Shown in pieces: positions 47,935-55,778 of a DNA stretch of 64,000 nucleotides. The position numbers and the translations under genes are program-made. Below the pieces are notes generated by a model. That model did no database searches. It was given only the letters and a program-made list of their open reading frames with translations, and had not been told where the DNA came from. Position 1 is the first letter of the stretch, and each line of letters begins with the position of its first letter. This DNA is from Roseovarius sp. S88. Its GTDB lineage: Bacteria > Pseudomonadota > Alphaproteobacteria > Rhodobacterales > Rhodobacteraceae. The stretch lies in NCBI RefSeq assembly GCF_037023735.1, contig NZ_CP146069.1, forward strand, positions 2,707,501 to 2,771,500, given 5' to 3'.

Positions 47935-48210
47935 ATGATTATCTGTCACTGCCAAACCATCACCGACCGCGATGTTCACGCCGCCATCGACTGGATGCGG
48001 GCCTCTGATCGCACCACGCTGATCACACCCGGCAAAGTGTACAAAGCGCTAGGAAAATCGGCGGATTGCGGCGGATGCATGCCGCTCTTTCTGGCCACAA
48101 TGCGCAGCAATCCCAATTTGGAAGTCCCCATGGAACTCCGCAACTTAAGATGCGGATCAACACAGGAAAAAAGAGAATGCAAGGCGACAGTAAAGTTATC
48201 GACTATTTGA
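47935..48210 (+). CDS. bfd: Bacterioferritin-associated ferredoxin
   Basis: A 91-residue 2Fe-2S protein that reduces ferric iron in bacterioferritin so it can be released. The cluster ligands are C-x-C at the start ([11 protein letters not shown]) and C-x2-C further on ([11 protein letters not shown]). The family is usually about 60-75 residues; here roughly 25 extra basic residues ([20 protein letters not shown]) overlap the bfr start by 34 bases. The Met at 47935 fits the family better than one 4 codons upstream. Confidence 0.9.
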   Translation: MIICHCQTITDRDVHAAIDWMRASDRTTLITPGKVYKALGKSADCGGCMPLFLATMRSNPNLEVPMELRNLRCGSTQEKRECKATVKLSTI

Positions 48211-48662
48211 ACGCGGCCCTGCGCAGCGAATTGACCGCGATCAGCCAGTACTGGCTGCACTACAAACTGCAGGAGGACTGGGGCCTCGGCCACATGGCCA
48301 AAAAGAGTCGCGAGGAAAGCATTGAGGAAATGCATCACGCCGATAAGCTGATGGAGCGCATCATCTTTCTCGAAGGCCACCCCAACCTGCAGAAACTGGA
48401 CGCCCTGCGCATCGGTCAAACCCCCAAAGAAACCCTTGAGTGTGATCTGGCGGCGGAACACGAGGCTCGAGCGCTCTATAAGGAAGCCCGAGAACATTGC
48501 GACAAGATCGGCGATCATGTCTCAAAAGACCTCTTTGACAGCTTGCTGCGCGACGAAGAAGGCCACATAGATTTCCTGGAAACTCAGCTCGACCTTCTGG
48601 ATAAAATCGGACCCGAAAACTATGCCCATCTGAACGCGTCAAAGATGGATGAGGCGGAGTAA
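48177..48662 (+). CDS. bfr: Bacterioferritin
   Basis: A 161-residue haem-containing iron-storage ferritin. Ferroxidase ligands are in [14 protein letters not shown] (Glu18), [13 protein letters not shown] (Glu51, haem-binding Met52 region, His54) and the later [12 protein letters not shown]. Starts [12 protein letters not shown] with AGGAAAAAAGAG upstream. Coupled to bfd by overlap and followed by a strong terminator. Confidence 0.95.
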   Translation: MQGDSKVIDYLNAALRSELTAISQYWLHYKLQEDWGLGHMAKKSREESIEEMHHADKLMERIIFLEGHPNLQKLDALRIGQTPKETLECDLAAEHEARALYKEAREHCDKIGDHVSKDLFDSLLRDEEGHIDFLETQLDLLDKIGPENYAHLNASKMDEAE

Positions 48663-48682
48663 CCCGCACGTCCGATTTTCAA

Positions 48683-48704
48683 CGCGGGAAAACCGCGGTT
48701 TTTT
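48683..48704 (+). terminator. Rho-independent terminator after bfr
   Basis: CGCGG (48683-48687) pairs with CCGCG (48693-48697) around the loop gaaaa, followed by G and a T6 run (48699-48704). It lies 21 bases after the bfr stop. Confidence 0.8.
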
Positions 48705-48763
48705 GCGAATCCCCCTTGCGCAATGCCCCGGTTTTCCCTAGGAAACGCCTCACGCCAAGGCAT

Positions 48764-48838
48764 GGCCCGTTCGTCTATCGGTTAGGACGCCAGGTTTTCA
48801 ACCTGGAAAGAGGGGTTCGATTCCCCTACGGGCTGCCA
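48764..48838 (+). tRNA. tRNA-Glu (anticodon TTC)
   Basis: 75 bases including an encoded CCA. The acceptor stem pairs GGCCCGT (48764-48770) with ACGGGCT (48828-48834); the anticodon loop TTTTCAA gives anticodon TTC between CCAGG and CCTGG stems; the T arm is GGGG-TTCGATT-CCCC. Discriminator G at 48835 and CCA at 48836-48838. It is the boundary of the recombinase module that follows. Confidence 0.97.
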
Positions 48839-49008
48839 CCCACCCCAGACAGTGCACATTTCTTTTCTGGCCACGTTTTGTGCCGTGTTTTCAAACGCCT
48901 GTTTCGCGGGTTGTGCTTGTGAGACTATTGTTAGCGCTGGATTAGCGGCTTTTAAGCGACGTGTCTCGCTCTGCCTTTTTCACATTTCCAGTTTGGTGAG
49001 TTCCGGCG

Positions 49009-50634
49009 TCAGCCGATGGCAAAGAGTTGCGCTTGGTCCAACCAATTACCTGGGATTTCGTTTTTGAGCACCCAATCCGTGGTTAGGAAGTTAGGTTGCT
49101 TTGCGTCCAGCACCATCTGAACGGCAGCCGGGGAAAAGAACGCAAACTCAAGGATTTGATGAACGCGTTTGTTAGACAATCCTTCGGCGATGGCAATTTC
49201 GCGAAAGCTCTTGCCGCGTTTGATCTCCTGCAGAAGACGGTGCCCACGCGCGATATTCTTTAGCAGCGTTTCATCGCGTTGAGGTTTGTCACCTTCGAAC
49301 AGAAGTTTGGTCTCAACTCCCCGACGCCGTAGCGTGAAGGTTGTCTCAAACTCTAGATATTCGGTATTGAGCTTATCCGTGTTTACACCGGCCCATGCCG
49401 CGATCTGCCTCACATCCAGCTCGATAGTTAGTTTACCTGGTGCCAAGGAGACCTTAGCGAGATAGTCTAGGGGGCTGAACTCCCCTGCCTCCAAGTCCAT
49501 CAGACGCATCGCGATGGCGTTTCCATCAACATTTTGGATCAAACCACGCGGAAGCGCGCGTTTGAGATGCGACAGGATTTCGGTCTCTATCTGCGCCTCC
49601 AATGGTTTCGCGCTCAGGCGCCAGGTTGGTGTCGTTATGTCCGCGACGCGCTGTTCTCGCAGCGATTGGGAGATGTAGTAGCGGTATCGCCTTTTGCCCT
49701 TTTTGCTATGGGATGGTGTCAATCGCTCGCCAGAGACGTCAAAGAGTTTTCCCATCAGAAGTGAGATATCGCACACGCCGTTCAGCCGCTTTCGCGGACG
49801 CGATGCCTGCCCTTGCAACATCTGTTGAACCCGCTCCCACCGGTCTGCATCGATGATCGCTGGGTGCTGACCGTCATACACCTCACCCTTATGGGCGATG
49901 CGTCCGGCATAGAGCGGGTTAGTGAGGATCTTGTGGATATGCCCTCGTGTCATCTGATTGCCACCGGTCCTGCGGCCAGAACCGGTCGTGTAACGCTTTG
50001 ATCGAAGACCCTGCTCTGTCGCTATGCTGGTGACGACGTTCAAGGCGTGATGCTCGTCATAAAGATTGAAGAGTGCTATAATCGTTGTCGCCTCTGTCTG
50101 GTTGATCGCAAGCGTGCGTCCGTCCGCATCGTACCCAAGAGGCACATAGCCTCCCATCCATAATCCCTTCTTTTTGGAAGCGGCGATCTTGTCACGGATA
50201 CGTTCGGCCGTAACCTCTCGCTCAAATTGTGCGAAGCTCAACAGAACATTCAGCGTCAATCGCCCCATGCTCGTTGCCGTATTGAAGGATTGCGTGAACG
50301 ATACGAACGATGCGCCAGCAGCGTCCAAGCGATCCACAAGTTTTGCGAAGTCAGCAAGCGACCGCGTTAGTCTGTCGATCTTGTAGACAACGATCTGATC
50401 CACGCGATTCTCGTCGACATCCTCCATCAGCCGTTGCAACGCTGGGCGATCCAAATGACCACCTGAGATGCCGCCATCATCGTAGTGATCTCGAAGCAGA
50501 ACCCACCCCTCATGTCGCTGACTGGCGATATAGGCCTCACACGCTTCGCGCTGCGCATCAAGCGAGTTGAACTCCTGGTCGAGCCCCTCCTCGGTGCTCT
50601 TCCGGGTATAGATGGCGCAGCGGACCTTAGGCAT
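49009..50634 (-). CDS. Large serine recombinase (resolvase/integrase family)
   Basis: A 541-residue recombinase. The N-terminal resolvase domain (about 1-150) has the catalytic Ser13 in CAIYTRKSTEEG, with the conserved Gln of SLDAQREAC, KIDRLTRSLADF and the SFAQFEREVTAERIRDKIA linker helix. The recombinase domain (about 165-265: GYVPLGYDADGRTLAIN, ILTNPLYAGRIAHKG) and a beta-ribbon-like region with TPSHSKKGKRRYRYYISQ follow; the usual zinc-binding Cys residues are not evident. The C-terminal tail has an HTH-like KSFREIAIAEGLSNKRVHQIL. It would cut and join DNA at specific att sites. Its start overlaps the DUF2924 stop by 8 bases. Confidence 0.93.
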   Translation of the reverse strand: MPKVRCAIYTRKSTEEGLDQEFNSLDAQREACEAYIASQRHEGWVLLRDHYDDGGISGGHLDRPALQRLMEDVDENRVDQIVVYKIDRLTRSLADFAKLVDRLDAAGASFVSFTQSFNTATSMGRLTLNVLLSFAQFEREVTAERIRDKIAASKKKGLWMGGYVPLGYDADGRTLAINQTEATTIIALFNLYDEHHALNVVTSIATEQGLRSKRYTTGSGRRTGGNQMTRGHIHKILTNPLYAGRIAHKGEVYDGQHPAIIDADRWERVQQMLQGQASRPRKRLNGVCDISLLMGKLFDVSGERLTPSHSKKGKRRYRYYISQSLREQRVADITTPTWRLSAKPLEAQIETEILSHLKRALPRGLIQNVDGNAIAMRLMDLEAGEFSPLDYLAKVSLAPGKLTIELDVRQIAAWAGVNTDKLNTEYLEFETTFTLRRRGVETKLLFEGDKPQRDETLLKNIARGHRLLQEIKRGKSFREIAIAEGLSNKRVHQILEFAFFSPAAVQMVLDAKQPNFLTTDWVLKNEIPGNWLDQAQLFAIG

Positions 50635-51082
50635 CTATGGCGTCTCTTGCTTGCGCTATGTGAAGGCCAAAAAACCGTGCACCGGACCAATGAGCGCTGG
50701 TGATGCGCTTGGCAACGCTCGACAAAGATCTGTAGTGCTTGCCATTCATGACGAAGCCGCTTTCAACAGCTTCAACGCGATAGGTGCGCCCATTCCACTC
50801 ACGCAAAAACACAGTTCCTACAGGGACATCCGTTGTTTTTCGACGGGGACTTCCTAAGTCAAACTGATTGAGAAGTCACCTCGCCTTCGTGGGGTAGGCT
50901 CCAATAGAACGCATCTGCACCTCGTGAACCAACACGCGTTGCATGAAGCGTATCGAGAGATATTTGGGCGGCGGTCGCCCAAAGACCTCCCGCCACTCCA
51001 AATGACACTCCCAGCGATCCAGAGCCGCAATGTAATCCATCCGGCCTACAAGTTCGGTCTTGCAGTCATTTCCCCAAGCCAT
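50627..51082 (-). pseudogene. DUF2924 family gene split by an in-frame TGA
   Basis: Two same-frame halves together make a normal DUF2924 protein of about 150 residues. The N-terminal half (51082-50879) has LEWREVFGRPPPKYLS and VLVHEVQMRSIG. The C-terminal half (50875-50627) has VGTVFLREWNGRTYRVEAV, FVMNGKHYRSLSSVAKRI and HWSGARFFGL. The only interruption is TGA at 50876-50878 (codon 69, after PTKAR), a single-base change from, for example, CGA. The linker between halves stays open and family-like. The C-terminal half could still be made from the internal GTG at 50812. Function of the family unknown; it is usually found next to such recombinases. Confidence 0.8.
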
Positions 51083-51100
51083 GCCCTACCTATCAATCCT

Positions 51101-51343
51101 CTAGATGGAGCCTTTGGGTCCGGTCGTTCGCTCAATCTTGTGGCCAGATTTGCGAAGTCGCGACAGAGCGGCACGCGTGGTGTGCGGCAACCAGTCAAAC
51201 TCTTCGCTGAATGCTCTGAGAGATACGCCCTTTTTGCGTTTGAGGCGTTTTACAATCTCGTCGGATTTGCGACCCAATTTAGGTGGTGGCGCTGGCTTAG
51301 AGAGCTGTGCCATTTTGGTCTTTGAAGATGTCTCCGTCGTCAT
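51101..51343 (-). CDS. DUF3489 family protein
   Basis: An 80-residue protein. After a Pro/Lys-rich N-terminus it has a winged-helix-like domain, GVSLRAFSEEFDWLPHTTRA, then ALSRLRKSGHKIERTTG, matching the DUF3489 pattern (adjacent to DUF2924 and a recombinase in many genomes, from memory). The W-x-PH-T/S-x-R-ALS core suggests DNA binding, perhaps a recombination directionality or regulatory factor for the recombinase. It ends 18 bases before DUF2924. Confidence 0.75.
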   Translation of the reverse strand: MTTETSSKTKMAQLSKPAPPPKLGRKSDEIVKRLKRKKGVSLRAFSEEFDWLPHTTRAALSRLRKSGHKIERTTGPKGSI

Positions 51344-51365
51344 TTGGAACTCCTTATCGGCAAAT

Positions 51366-51409
51366 GGGGAACCTTTTCCCCGTACCGACCAGGGCCCGGC
51401 AATCCGGGC
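51366..51409. other. Two hairpins between the small helical gene and DUF3489
   Basis: GGGGAA (51366-51371)/TTCCCC (51376-51381) and GCCCGG (51394-51399)/CCGGGC (51404-51409) each have a 4-base loop. They lie in the 129-base gap upstream of DUF3489. They could be attenuators, protein-binding sites or parts of a recombination site; no T-run marks a minus-strand terminator. Confidence 0.4.
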
Positions 51410-51446
51410 GACAGATCTTTTGTTTTACTGCTCCGCAGTCTCACCA

Positions 51447-51474
51447 ACGCTTCCCGGGCTTAGGAAGTCCAGTC
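51447..51474. repeat. Imperfect direct repeat, copy 1
   Basis: ACGCTTCCC (51447-51455), a 9-base variable core, then AAGTCCAGTC (51465-51474). The same two blocks with the same 9-base spacing occur at 51696-51723. The copies bracket the small helical gene, and the cores differ, which resembles half-sites around a variable centre. Confidence 0.6.
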
Positions 51475-51685
51475 ATTTGTTGAGCTTGCCAAGCGCCTCT
51501 TCAATCTCGGTGAATTTGGTCATTGCGACAGCCATCAATTGCGCCAGACGGTCGGCTATTCGGGTTAATTCTGAAGCTGGTGCGTCTGGCCGTTGGCCTT
51601 CCGCCGCCAAGCCGGCGCCATCTTCAAGACGACACGTCAGGTCCGCGAAAAGCTTGCCTAAATCTATATTTCCCTGCTCCGCCAT
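51473..51685 (-). CDS. Small helical protein of unknown function in the recombinase module
   Basis: A 70-residue protein starting MAEQGNIDLGKLFADL, predicted largely helical (LARIADRLAQLM-like heptads near residues 45-65), without Cys. GGGAAGCG, part of the second direct-repeat copy, lies 10 bases before its ATG as a possible ribosome site. A Met 4 codons upstream is also in frame. It is flanked by the two imperfect direct-repeat copies and lies upstream of DUF3489 on the same strand. Perhaps a small partner of the recombinase module. Confidence 0.5.
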   Translation of the reverse strand: MAEQGNIDLGKLFADLTCRLEDGAGLAAEGQRPDAPASELTRIADRLAQLMAVAMTKFTEIEEALGKLNK

Positions 51686-51695
51686 GAGCACACAC

Positions 51696-51723
51696 ACGCT
51701 TCCCTACGCGCGCAAGTCCAGTC
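51696..51723. repeat. Imperfect direct repeat, copy 2
   Basis: ACGCTTCCC (51696-51704) and AAGTCCAGTC (51714-51723) with the same spacing as copy 1 but a different 9-base centre. It contains the ribosome-site-like sequence of the small helical gene on the minus strand. Confidence 0.6.
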
Positions 51724-51876
51724 GTTTCTGCGAAATGGGCGGGAAGCTGACGTTCGCTGCACTCACAACCAATGCCCGCTTTGCGATGTCGCTTCAACTG
51801 ATTGCCACAATAAGTTGGGCGAACTTTTCAGCTGCTGTATGAACTTCGTTTGCAAAAAATCTCGCATACAAGCCGC

Positions 51877-53427
51877 TCAAGGACAAACAACTTCGATCAA
51901 GGATGGCCCGCCGCTCGACAGTCCTACAGACAAAGCCTTAACAAATTCATCAGTATCTTCCGCCCGTGTTCCGGGAACGCCATGCCCTTTCGCCAGTGAA
52001 ACCCAGTCAAGCGACGGTTTTTCCACGTCAAACATCGCTTCAGCATTCTTGCCAATACTCTCAACGCCGACATTTGCAAGCTCATCGCGCAGGATCTGAT
52101 AGCCACCGTTGGCGAACACAACCACTGTTACGTCAAGGTTTTCGCGCGCCATGGTCCACAAGGACTGCAAGGTGTACATGGCAGATCCGTCTCCTGTAAG
52201 CGCGATGACCTTTCTATCCGGACATGCAATTGCTGCGCCGGTCGCGCAAGGCAGGCAGAGTCCGATGGCCCCACCTGTGCCCCCGAGCAAATCATGTGGT
52301 CGCGCAGTTGCCATCGGCGGAATGACGTGAAACCCGGATGTGACGGATTCATTGCAAACGATTGCATTCTCGGGAATGAGAGCAGCGAGGGCTCGACCGA
52401 CTTTCTCTAGCATGAGCCCTCCAGTGGGAATTGGGGGTAAATCAAGCGCATATGTATTTTGCTGAGTTTTGCTCGAAACACCAACCGCATCTGCAAGGGA
52501 CTGAACCGTCCACGCAATGTCATCTGTAGGGGCACACAAGGTTGAAACCGTGCACCCAGCAGGTTCAGGAGTGCTCGGTTTTCCCGGATATGCAAAAAAT
52601 GCGACGGGGCGATCAGCACCGATCATTGTGATGGAAGACGTTTGCTCAACCTGAGCAATCTTTGGGGTGATCGGATAGACAAGCTGATCCAATTGTGCAG
52701 CCCCTGCTCCTTTTGCAATGCGCGGGATCAGTGTGTCGCATAACAAGCGGCATCCGGTTGCAGCGGAAATTTTGCCAACCAAGGTGCGAAGAGGCTCAAA
52801 GAGCGCAGCACCACCTATCATTAAAGCAGCGTTTCTATTCTTTAAACGCACAGCCGCAACCTCGATCACTTCTGCAGATGGGCGATGAAGCGGGTGAGGC
52901 GGTAAGCTTGTTGTCACAGGTCCTTGCGACGGCTCCCATGCCGTGTTGGCCGGAAGAACAAGCGTCGCAATCTGGCCGTTCTGAGAGCGCGCAGCCTGAA
53001 TCGCCGCAGCGCCATCCGTTGCGACGCTCGTGGCATGATGAGACACCCGCGTCCAATGGCTGACGGATTGGCTCACGCCGACAATATCACCCTTGAGCGG
53101 GCTTTCGTAACGCAAGTGATGTGTTGCGTGATCACCAACAACATTCACGATCCCGGATCCCGATTTTTGGGCATTGTGTAGATTTGCAAATGCGTTGCCA
53201 AATCCCGGCGCAAGATGCAGCAGCGTGCCAGCGACATCGCGCTTCATGCGGTAGTAGCCATCCGCGGCGCCCGTCGTGCCGCCCTCAAACAGACACAGAA
53301 CGCAGTTCATCTCGGGGTGCTCATCAAGAGCTGCAACAAAGTGCATCTCAGAAGTGCCGGGATTGGCAAAAACTGTGTCCACACCACTATGAAGGAAGGT
53401 TTTGACCAACGATTTTGCGCCGTTCAT
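51877..53427 (-). CDS. Thiamine diphosphate-dependent enzyme (acetolactate synthase/benzoylformate decarboxylase-like)
   Basis: A 516-residue ThDP enzyme. The cofactor-activating Glu is in CLFEGGTTGAADGY (about residue 48), and the diphosphate/Mg motif is GDGSAMYTLQSLW...VFAN (about 415-440). An N-terminal NPGTSE segment and a central domain with a degenerate cofactor-binding region are typical of the acetolactate synthase large-subunit-like group that acts on 2-oxo acids without a regulatory subunit. There is no ilvN nearby, so branched-chain biosynthesis is unlikely. It lies beside the recombinase module and could be cargo of it. Confidence 0.82.
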   Translation of the reverse strand: MNGAKSLVKTFLHSGVDTVFANPGTSEMHFVAALDEHPEMNCVLCLFEGGTTGAADGYYRMKRDVAGTLLHLAPGFGNAFANLHNAQKSGSGIVNVVGDHATHHLRYESPLKGDIVGVSQSVSHWTRVSHHATSVATDGAAAIQAARSQNGQIATLVLPANTAWEPSQGPVTTSLPPHPLHRPSAEVIEVAAVRLKNRNAALMIGGAALFEPLRTLVGKISAATGCRLLCDTLIPRIAKGAGAAQLDQLVYPITPKIAQVEQTSSITMIGADRPVAFFAYPGKPSTPEPAGCTVSTLCAPTDDIAWTVQSLADAVGVSSKTQQNTYALDLPPIPTGGLMLEKVGRALAALIPENAIVCNESVTSGFHVIPPMATARPHDLLGGTGGAIGLCLPCATGAAIACPDRKVIALTGDGSAMYTLQSLWTMARENLDVTVVVFANGGYQILRDELANVGVESIGKNAEAMFDVEKPSLDWVSLAKGHGVPGTRAEDTDEFVKALSVGLSSGGPSLIEVVCP

Positions 53428-53551
53428 TTCAACACCTCCACGCAGCTCAATAGAACTCTATGGGATAGATGGACTTGGCGTAACAAGAAAAGCTTGTGAA
53501 GCATGAGTCGCACCTGACCGTCAGCGTTAGTGAAGGCCCAAAGCTGAGACG

Positions 53552-54472
53552 TTAGAGCCGCGGAGAATTTCCTCGTAAGCGTGCGCGATTGCGGGCCAGT
53601 TCCAAGCCCGCCCGCACCGCAACGGAGCCGATTACGATGGCACCGCCTACAATCGTCACTGGTGTTGGAACCTCAGCGATGATTAGCCAAACCCAGACCG
53701 GGCCGAGGGCGAATTCGAGCAACATGAACAGCGTCAGCTCTGCAGCCATAAGCTGTTTTGAAGCAGCAATGAAAAGCGCGTTGGCCAGACCCGACAAAAT
53801 ACCACCCAATAGAAAGCAAAGCAGAATGTCACGTAGTGGGATAGCAAGATCCCCCCAGCGTAGCGCCAGAGAGATAATGATGATAAAACTCCCCGACACG
53901 ATCAGTACCGGCAGCATTTCAATCCCGCGGTGGCTGCGGACGATGATTGCGTATCCCGAAAAGCAGAGCGCCGTTAGAAACCCCATAAGGTTCCCATAAA
54001 GCGAACCTGCGCCTATCCCGCCGGAAACCATAACCGCGACGCCGAGCGCTGCAGCGCACATCGTCAACAACGTTGAGCGCGTGAGCCTTTCACCCAGAAA
54101 AAAGCGCGCCAGCAAGGCCGTGATGAACGGAATTGCGCTTAGCATGAAAAGCGTGTTTGCGACCGTTGTGTTCGTGATCGACTGCAAAAAGCAAATACCA
54201 GCGCAAGCAAGCATAAGGCCTGCCAGCAGACCAGGACGACCGATACCACGGATACGGTCTGGAGCAGCGCCGCCATGGCGCAGAACCATAATCAACGCAA
54301 CCATGGTGATCAGTGCAATTGAGCGATATAAATTTATCTGCCAAACATCCGCTTCCTCGATCGTGCGGATCACCAATCCACTAAAGCTGATGCCCACTGA
54401 GCTGACGATCATAAGCCCCATTGCCCAGGCGCGCCGTGTGGGTTGCGGAGGGGTCTCTGGTATGGCGGTCAT
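53552..54472 (-). CDS. DMT family transporter (EamA domain)
   Basis: A 306-residue inner-membrane transporter with about ten hydrophobic helices in two EamA repeats (about 12-135 and 155-290), typical of drug/metabolite exporters of amino acids or related solutes. The start at 54472 (MTAIPE) is the best of several in-frame Mets (54487, 54493, 54583), as the family begins just before the first helix. Substrate unknown. It lies 124 bases downstream on the minus strand from the ThDP-enzyme start. Confidence 0.82.
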   Translation of the reverse strand: MTAIPETPPQPTRRAWAMGLMIVSSVGISFSGLVIRTIEEADVWQINLYRSIALITMVALIMVLRHGGAAPDRIRGIGRPGLLAGLMLACAGICFLQSITNTTVANTLFMLSAIPFITALLARFFLGERLTRSTLLTMCAAALGVAVMVSGGIGAGSLYGNLMGFLTALCFSGYAIIVRSHRGIEMLPVLIVSGSFIIIISLALRWGDLAIPLRDILLCFLLGGILSGLANALFIAASKQLMAAELTLFMLLEFALGPVWVWLIIAEVPTPVTIVGGAIVIGSVAVRAGLELARNRARLRGNSPRL

Positions 54473-54701
54473 CGATATGCGCACCATTCCCATTGGGAAT
54501 TCAATAAAAACATGTCCCGCCGTCGATAGCACAATGTGGCGCGACCAACATAAAGTTCTGCGACAAGGGATGTCGGTTTTCAACAGCGTGCCGATGTTGT
54601 CGCGAAGACTTTAAGTCATGATTACCGGCCCTCAGGGCCAATTCATCCACCCCTTCCAAGCAATCCGATTTACGGCGTACCATTGGCGACAACTGACAAG
54701 G

Positions 54702-55643
54702 TCAGAGCCCGGCGGCCTGCTTCAGGATCGCGGCGTTAAAGACATCCTGGTGTGCGCCGCCAATGTTCTTGAAGACGGTGATTTCATGGTCAGAGGCACG
54801 CCCTGCAGCGCGTTTCTGTACAAGGCCGAACGCGTCGCCACGGATATCATCCCAGCGCAGCGCACCAGTGGCCACTGGCAGTGTCAGTTCGCCCACCTCG
54901 TCGCGGCCGCGGTCGCAGCAGGTGTAAACAGAGCCGCGCCGCATCGCGTCATCATCTGCCTCGCGCATGTCCGGCAGGTATGATCCCACCAGGTCGAGAT
55001 GCGCGCCGGGTTTTAGCAGCGCGCCCTTCACGAGCGGCTTGAGTGACATGGTAACGCAACTGATCACATCGGCCTCAGCCACAGCAGCATCGAGATCAGG
55101 CACGGCCTTGGCTGAGATACCTTTCGCACTGAGCACGATGGCCAAAGCTTCGGCACGGGGTGCGGTGCGGTTCCAGATGCGGACGTGTTTTATCGACGGG
55201 CGTGCTGCAATATGCGCCATTGCGACATGTGGCCCTAACCCACCCGCGCCCACGATGAGCAGTTCCTGAGGCTTGGGTGGGGCCAGAAGCACCGAGCCGA
55301 GCCCCGAGATAGCGGCCGTCTTGCGATAGGTCATAGCTTCGCCATCAGCCACCAGTATCGGCGCACCTGTCTCAGAATCGAAGGCCGCAACAGCGCCAAG
55401 CACCGATCCGATAGGAGGATCGCGGTCACGATTACCCGGAAACACGCCAACCATCTTGACTACGATCAGCTTCCCACCCAACCAGCCCGGCAACGTTACA
55501 AACATATTGCCCGAACCTGCCGGATCTTTGGTGTAAACACCATCGCCGGCAGGCATCTCACCCGCATGCATGTCATGAAGCGCAGGAATCAGCGTTTCGT
55601 AAGTTAACAACCGGTGAACAGTTTCGGCGTCGAACATCTGCAT
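54702..55643 (-). CDS. Ornithine cyclodeaminase/mu-crystallin family protein
   Basis: A 313-residue NAD(P)-binding protein of the OCD family, which includes ornithine cyclodeaminase, alanine dehydrogenase and imine (ketimine) reductases. The Rossmann motif LLIVGAGGLGPHVAMAHIAA is near residue 128, and KDPAGSGNMFVTLPG and KLIVVKMVGVFPGN form the substrate side. Start at MQMFDAETV with GGAAGAG upstream. It is divergent from the large flavoenzyme (135-base gap), suggesting a shared imino acid or amine pathway. Exact reaction unknown. Confidence 0.85.
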   Translation of the reverse strand: MQMFDAETVHRLLTYETLIPALHDMHAGEMPAGDGVYTKDPAGSGNMFVTLPGWLGGKLIVVKMVGVFPGNRDRDPPIGSVLGAVAAFDSETGAPILVADGEAMTYRKTAAISGLGSVLLAPPKPQELLIVGAGGLGPHVAMAHIAARPSIKHVRIWNRTAPRAEALAIVLSAKGISAKAVPDLDAAVAEADVISCVTMSLKPLVKGALLKPGAHLDLVGSYLPDMREADDDAMRRGSVYTCCDRGRDEVGELTLPVATGALRWDDIRGDAFGLVQKRAAGRASDHEITVFKNIGGAHQDVFNAAILKQAAGL

Positions 55644-55671
55644 CTTGCTCTTCCTTCGGATCAACTTTGGT

Positions 55672-55682
55672 GTGACAGTCAC
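55672..55682. promoter_or_regulatory. Small palindrome in a divergent promoter region
   Basis: GTGAC-A-GTCAC (55672-55682) is a 5-bp dyad 29 bases from the OCD-family start and 97 bases from the flavoenzyme start. It could be an operator half or chance; no regulator gene is adjacent. Confidence 0.2.
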
Positions 55683-55778
55683 TCTAAAGCGTACGTCTTT
55701 AATGCCAAATTTTCCTTTGCCCGGCCCTCACCCTGTGATCAGACTTGGCCACCGTCACTCGAACAAAGGACCGCCGCG

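Larger units (their letters stand above)
48839..51723. mobile_element. Serine-recombinase module next to tRNA-Glu (putative integrated element)
   Basis: The stretch holds a large serine recombinase, a DUF2924 gene interrupted by a stop, a DUF3489 gene and a small helical protein, all on the minus strand, between tRNA-Glu and a ThDP-enzyme gene. DUF3489, DUF2924 and recombinase in this order form a recurrent alphaproteobacterial module (from memory). No copy of the tRNA 3' end was found at the right side, so the boundaries are uncertain; the right edge given is the end of the second direct-repeat copy. The first 170 bases (48839-49008) contain no gene. Confidence 0.6.

Noticed and set aside
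48839..51876. Direct repeat of the tRNA-Glu 3' end as attR of an island
   Set aside because: No copy of the T-arm/acceptor sequence was found up to the ThDP-enzyme gene, so a classical tRNA-targeted island boundary is not supported.
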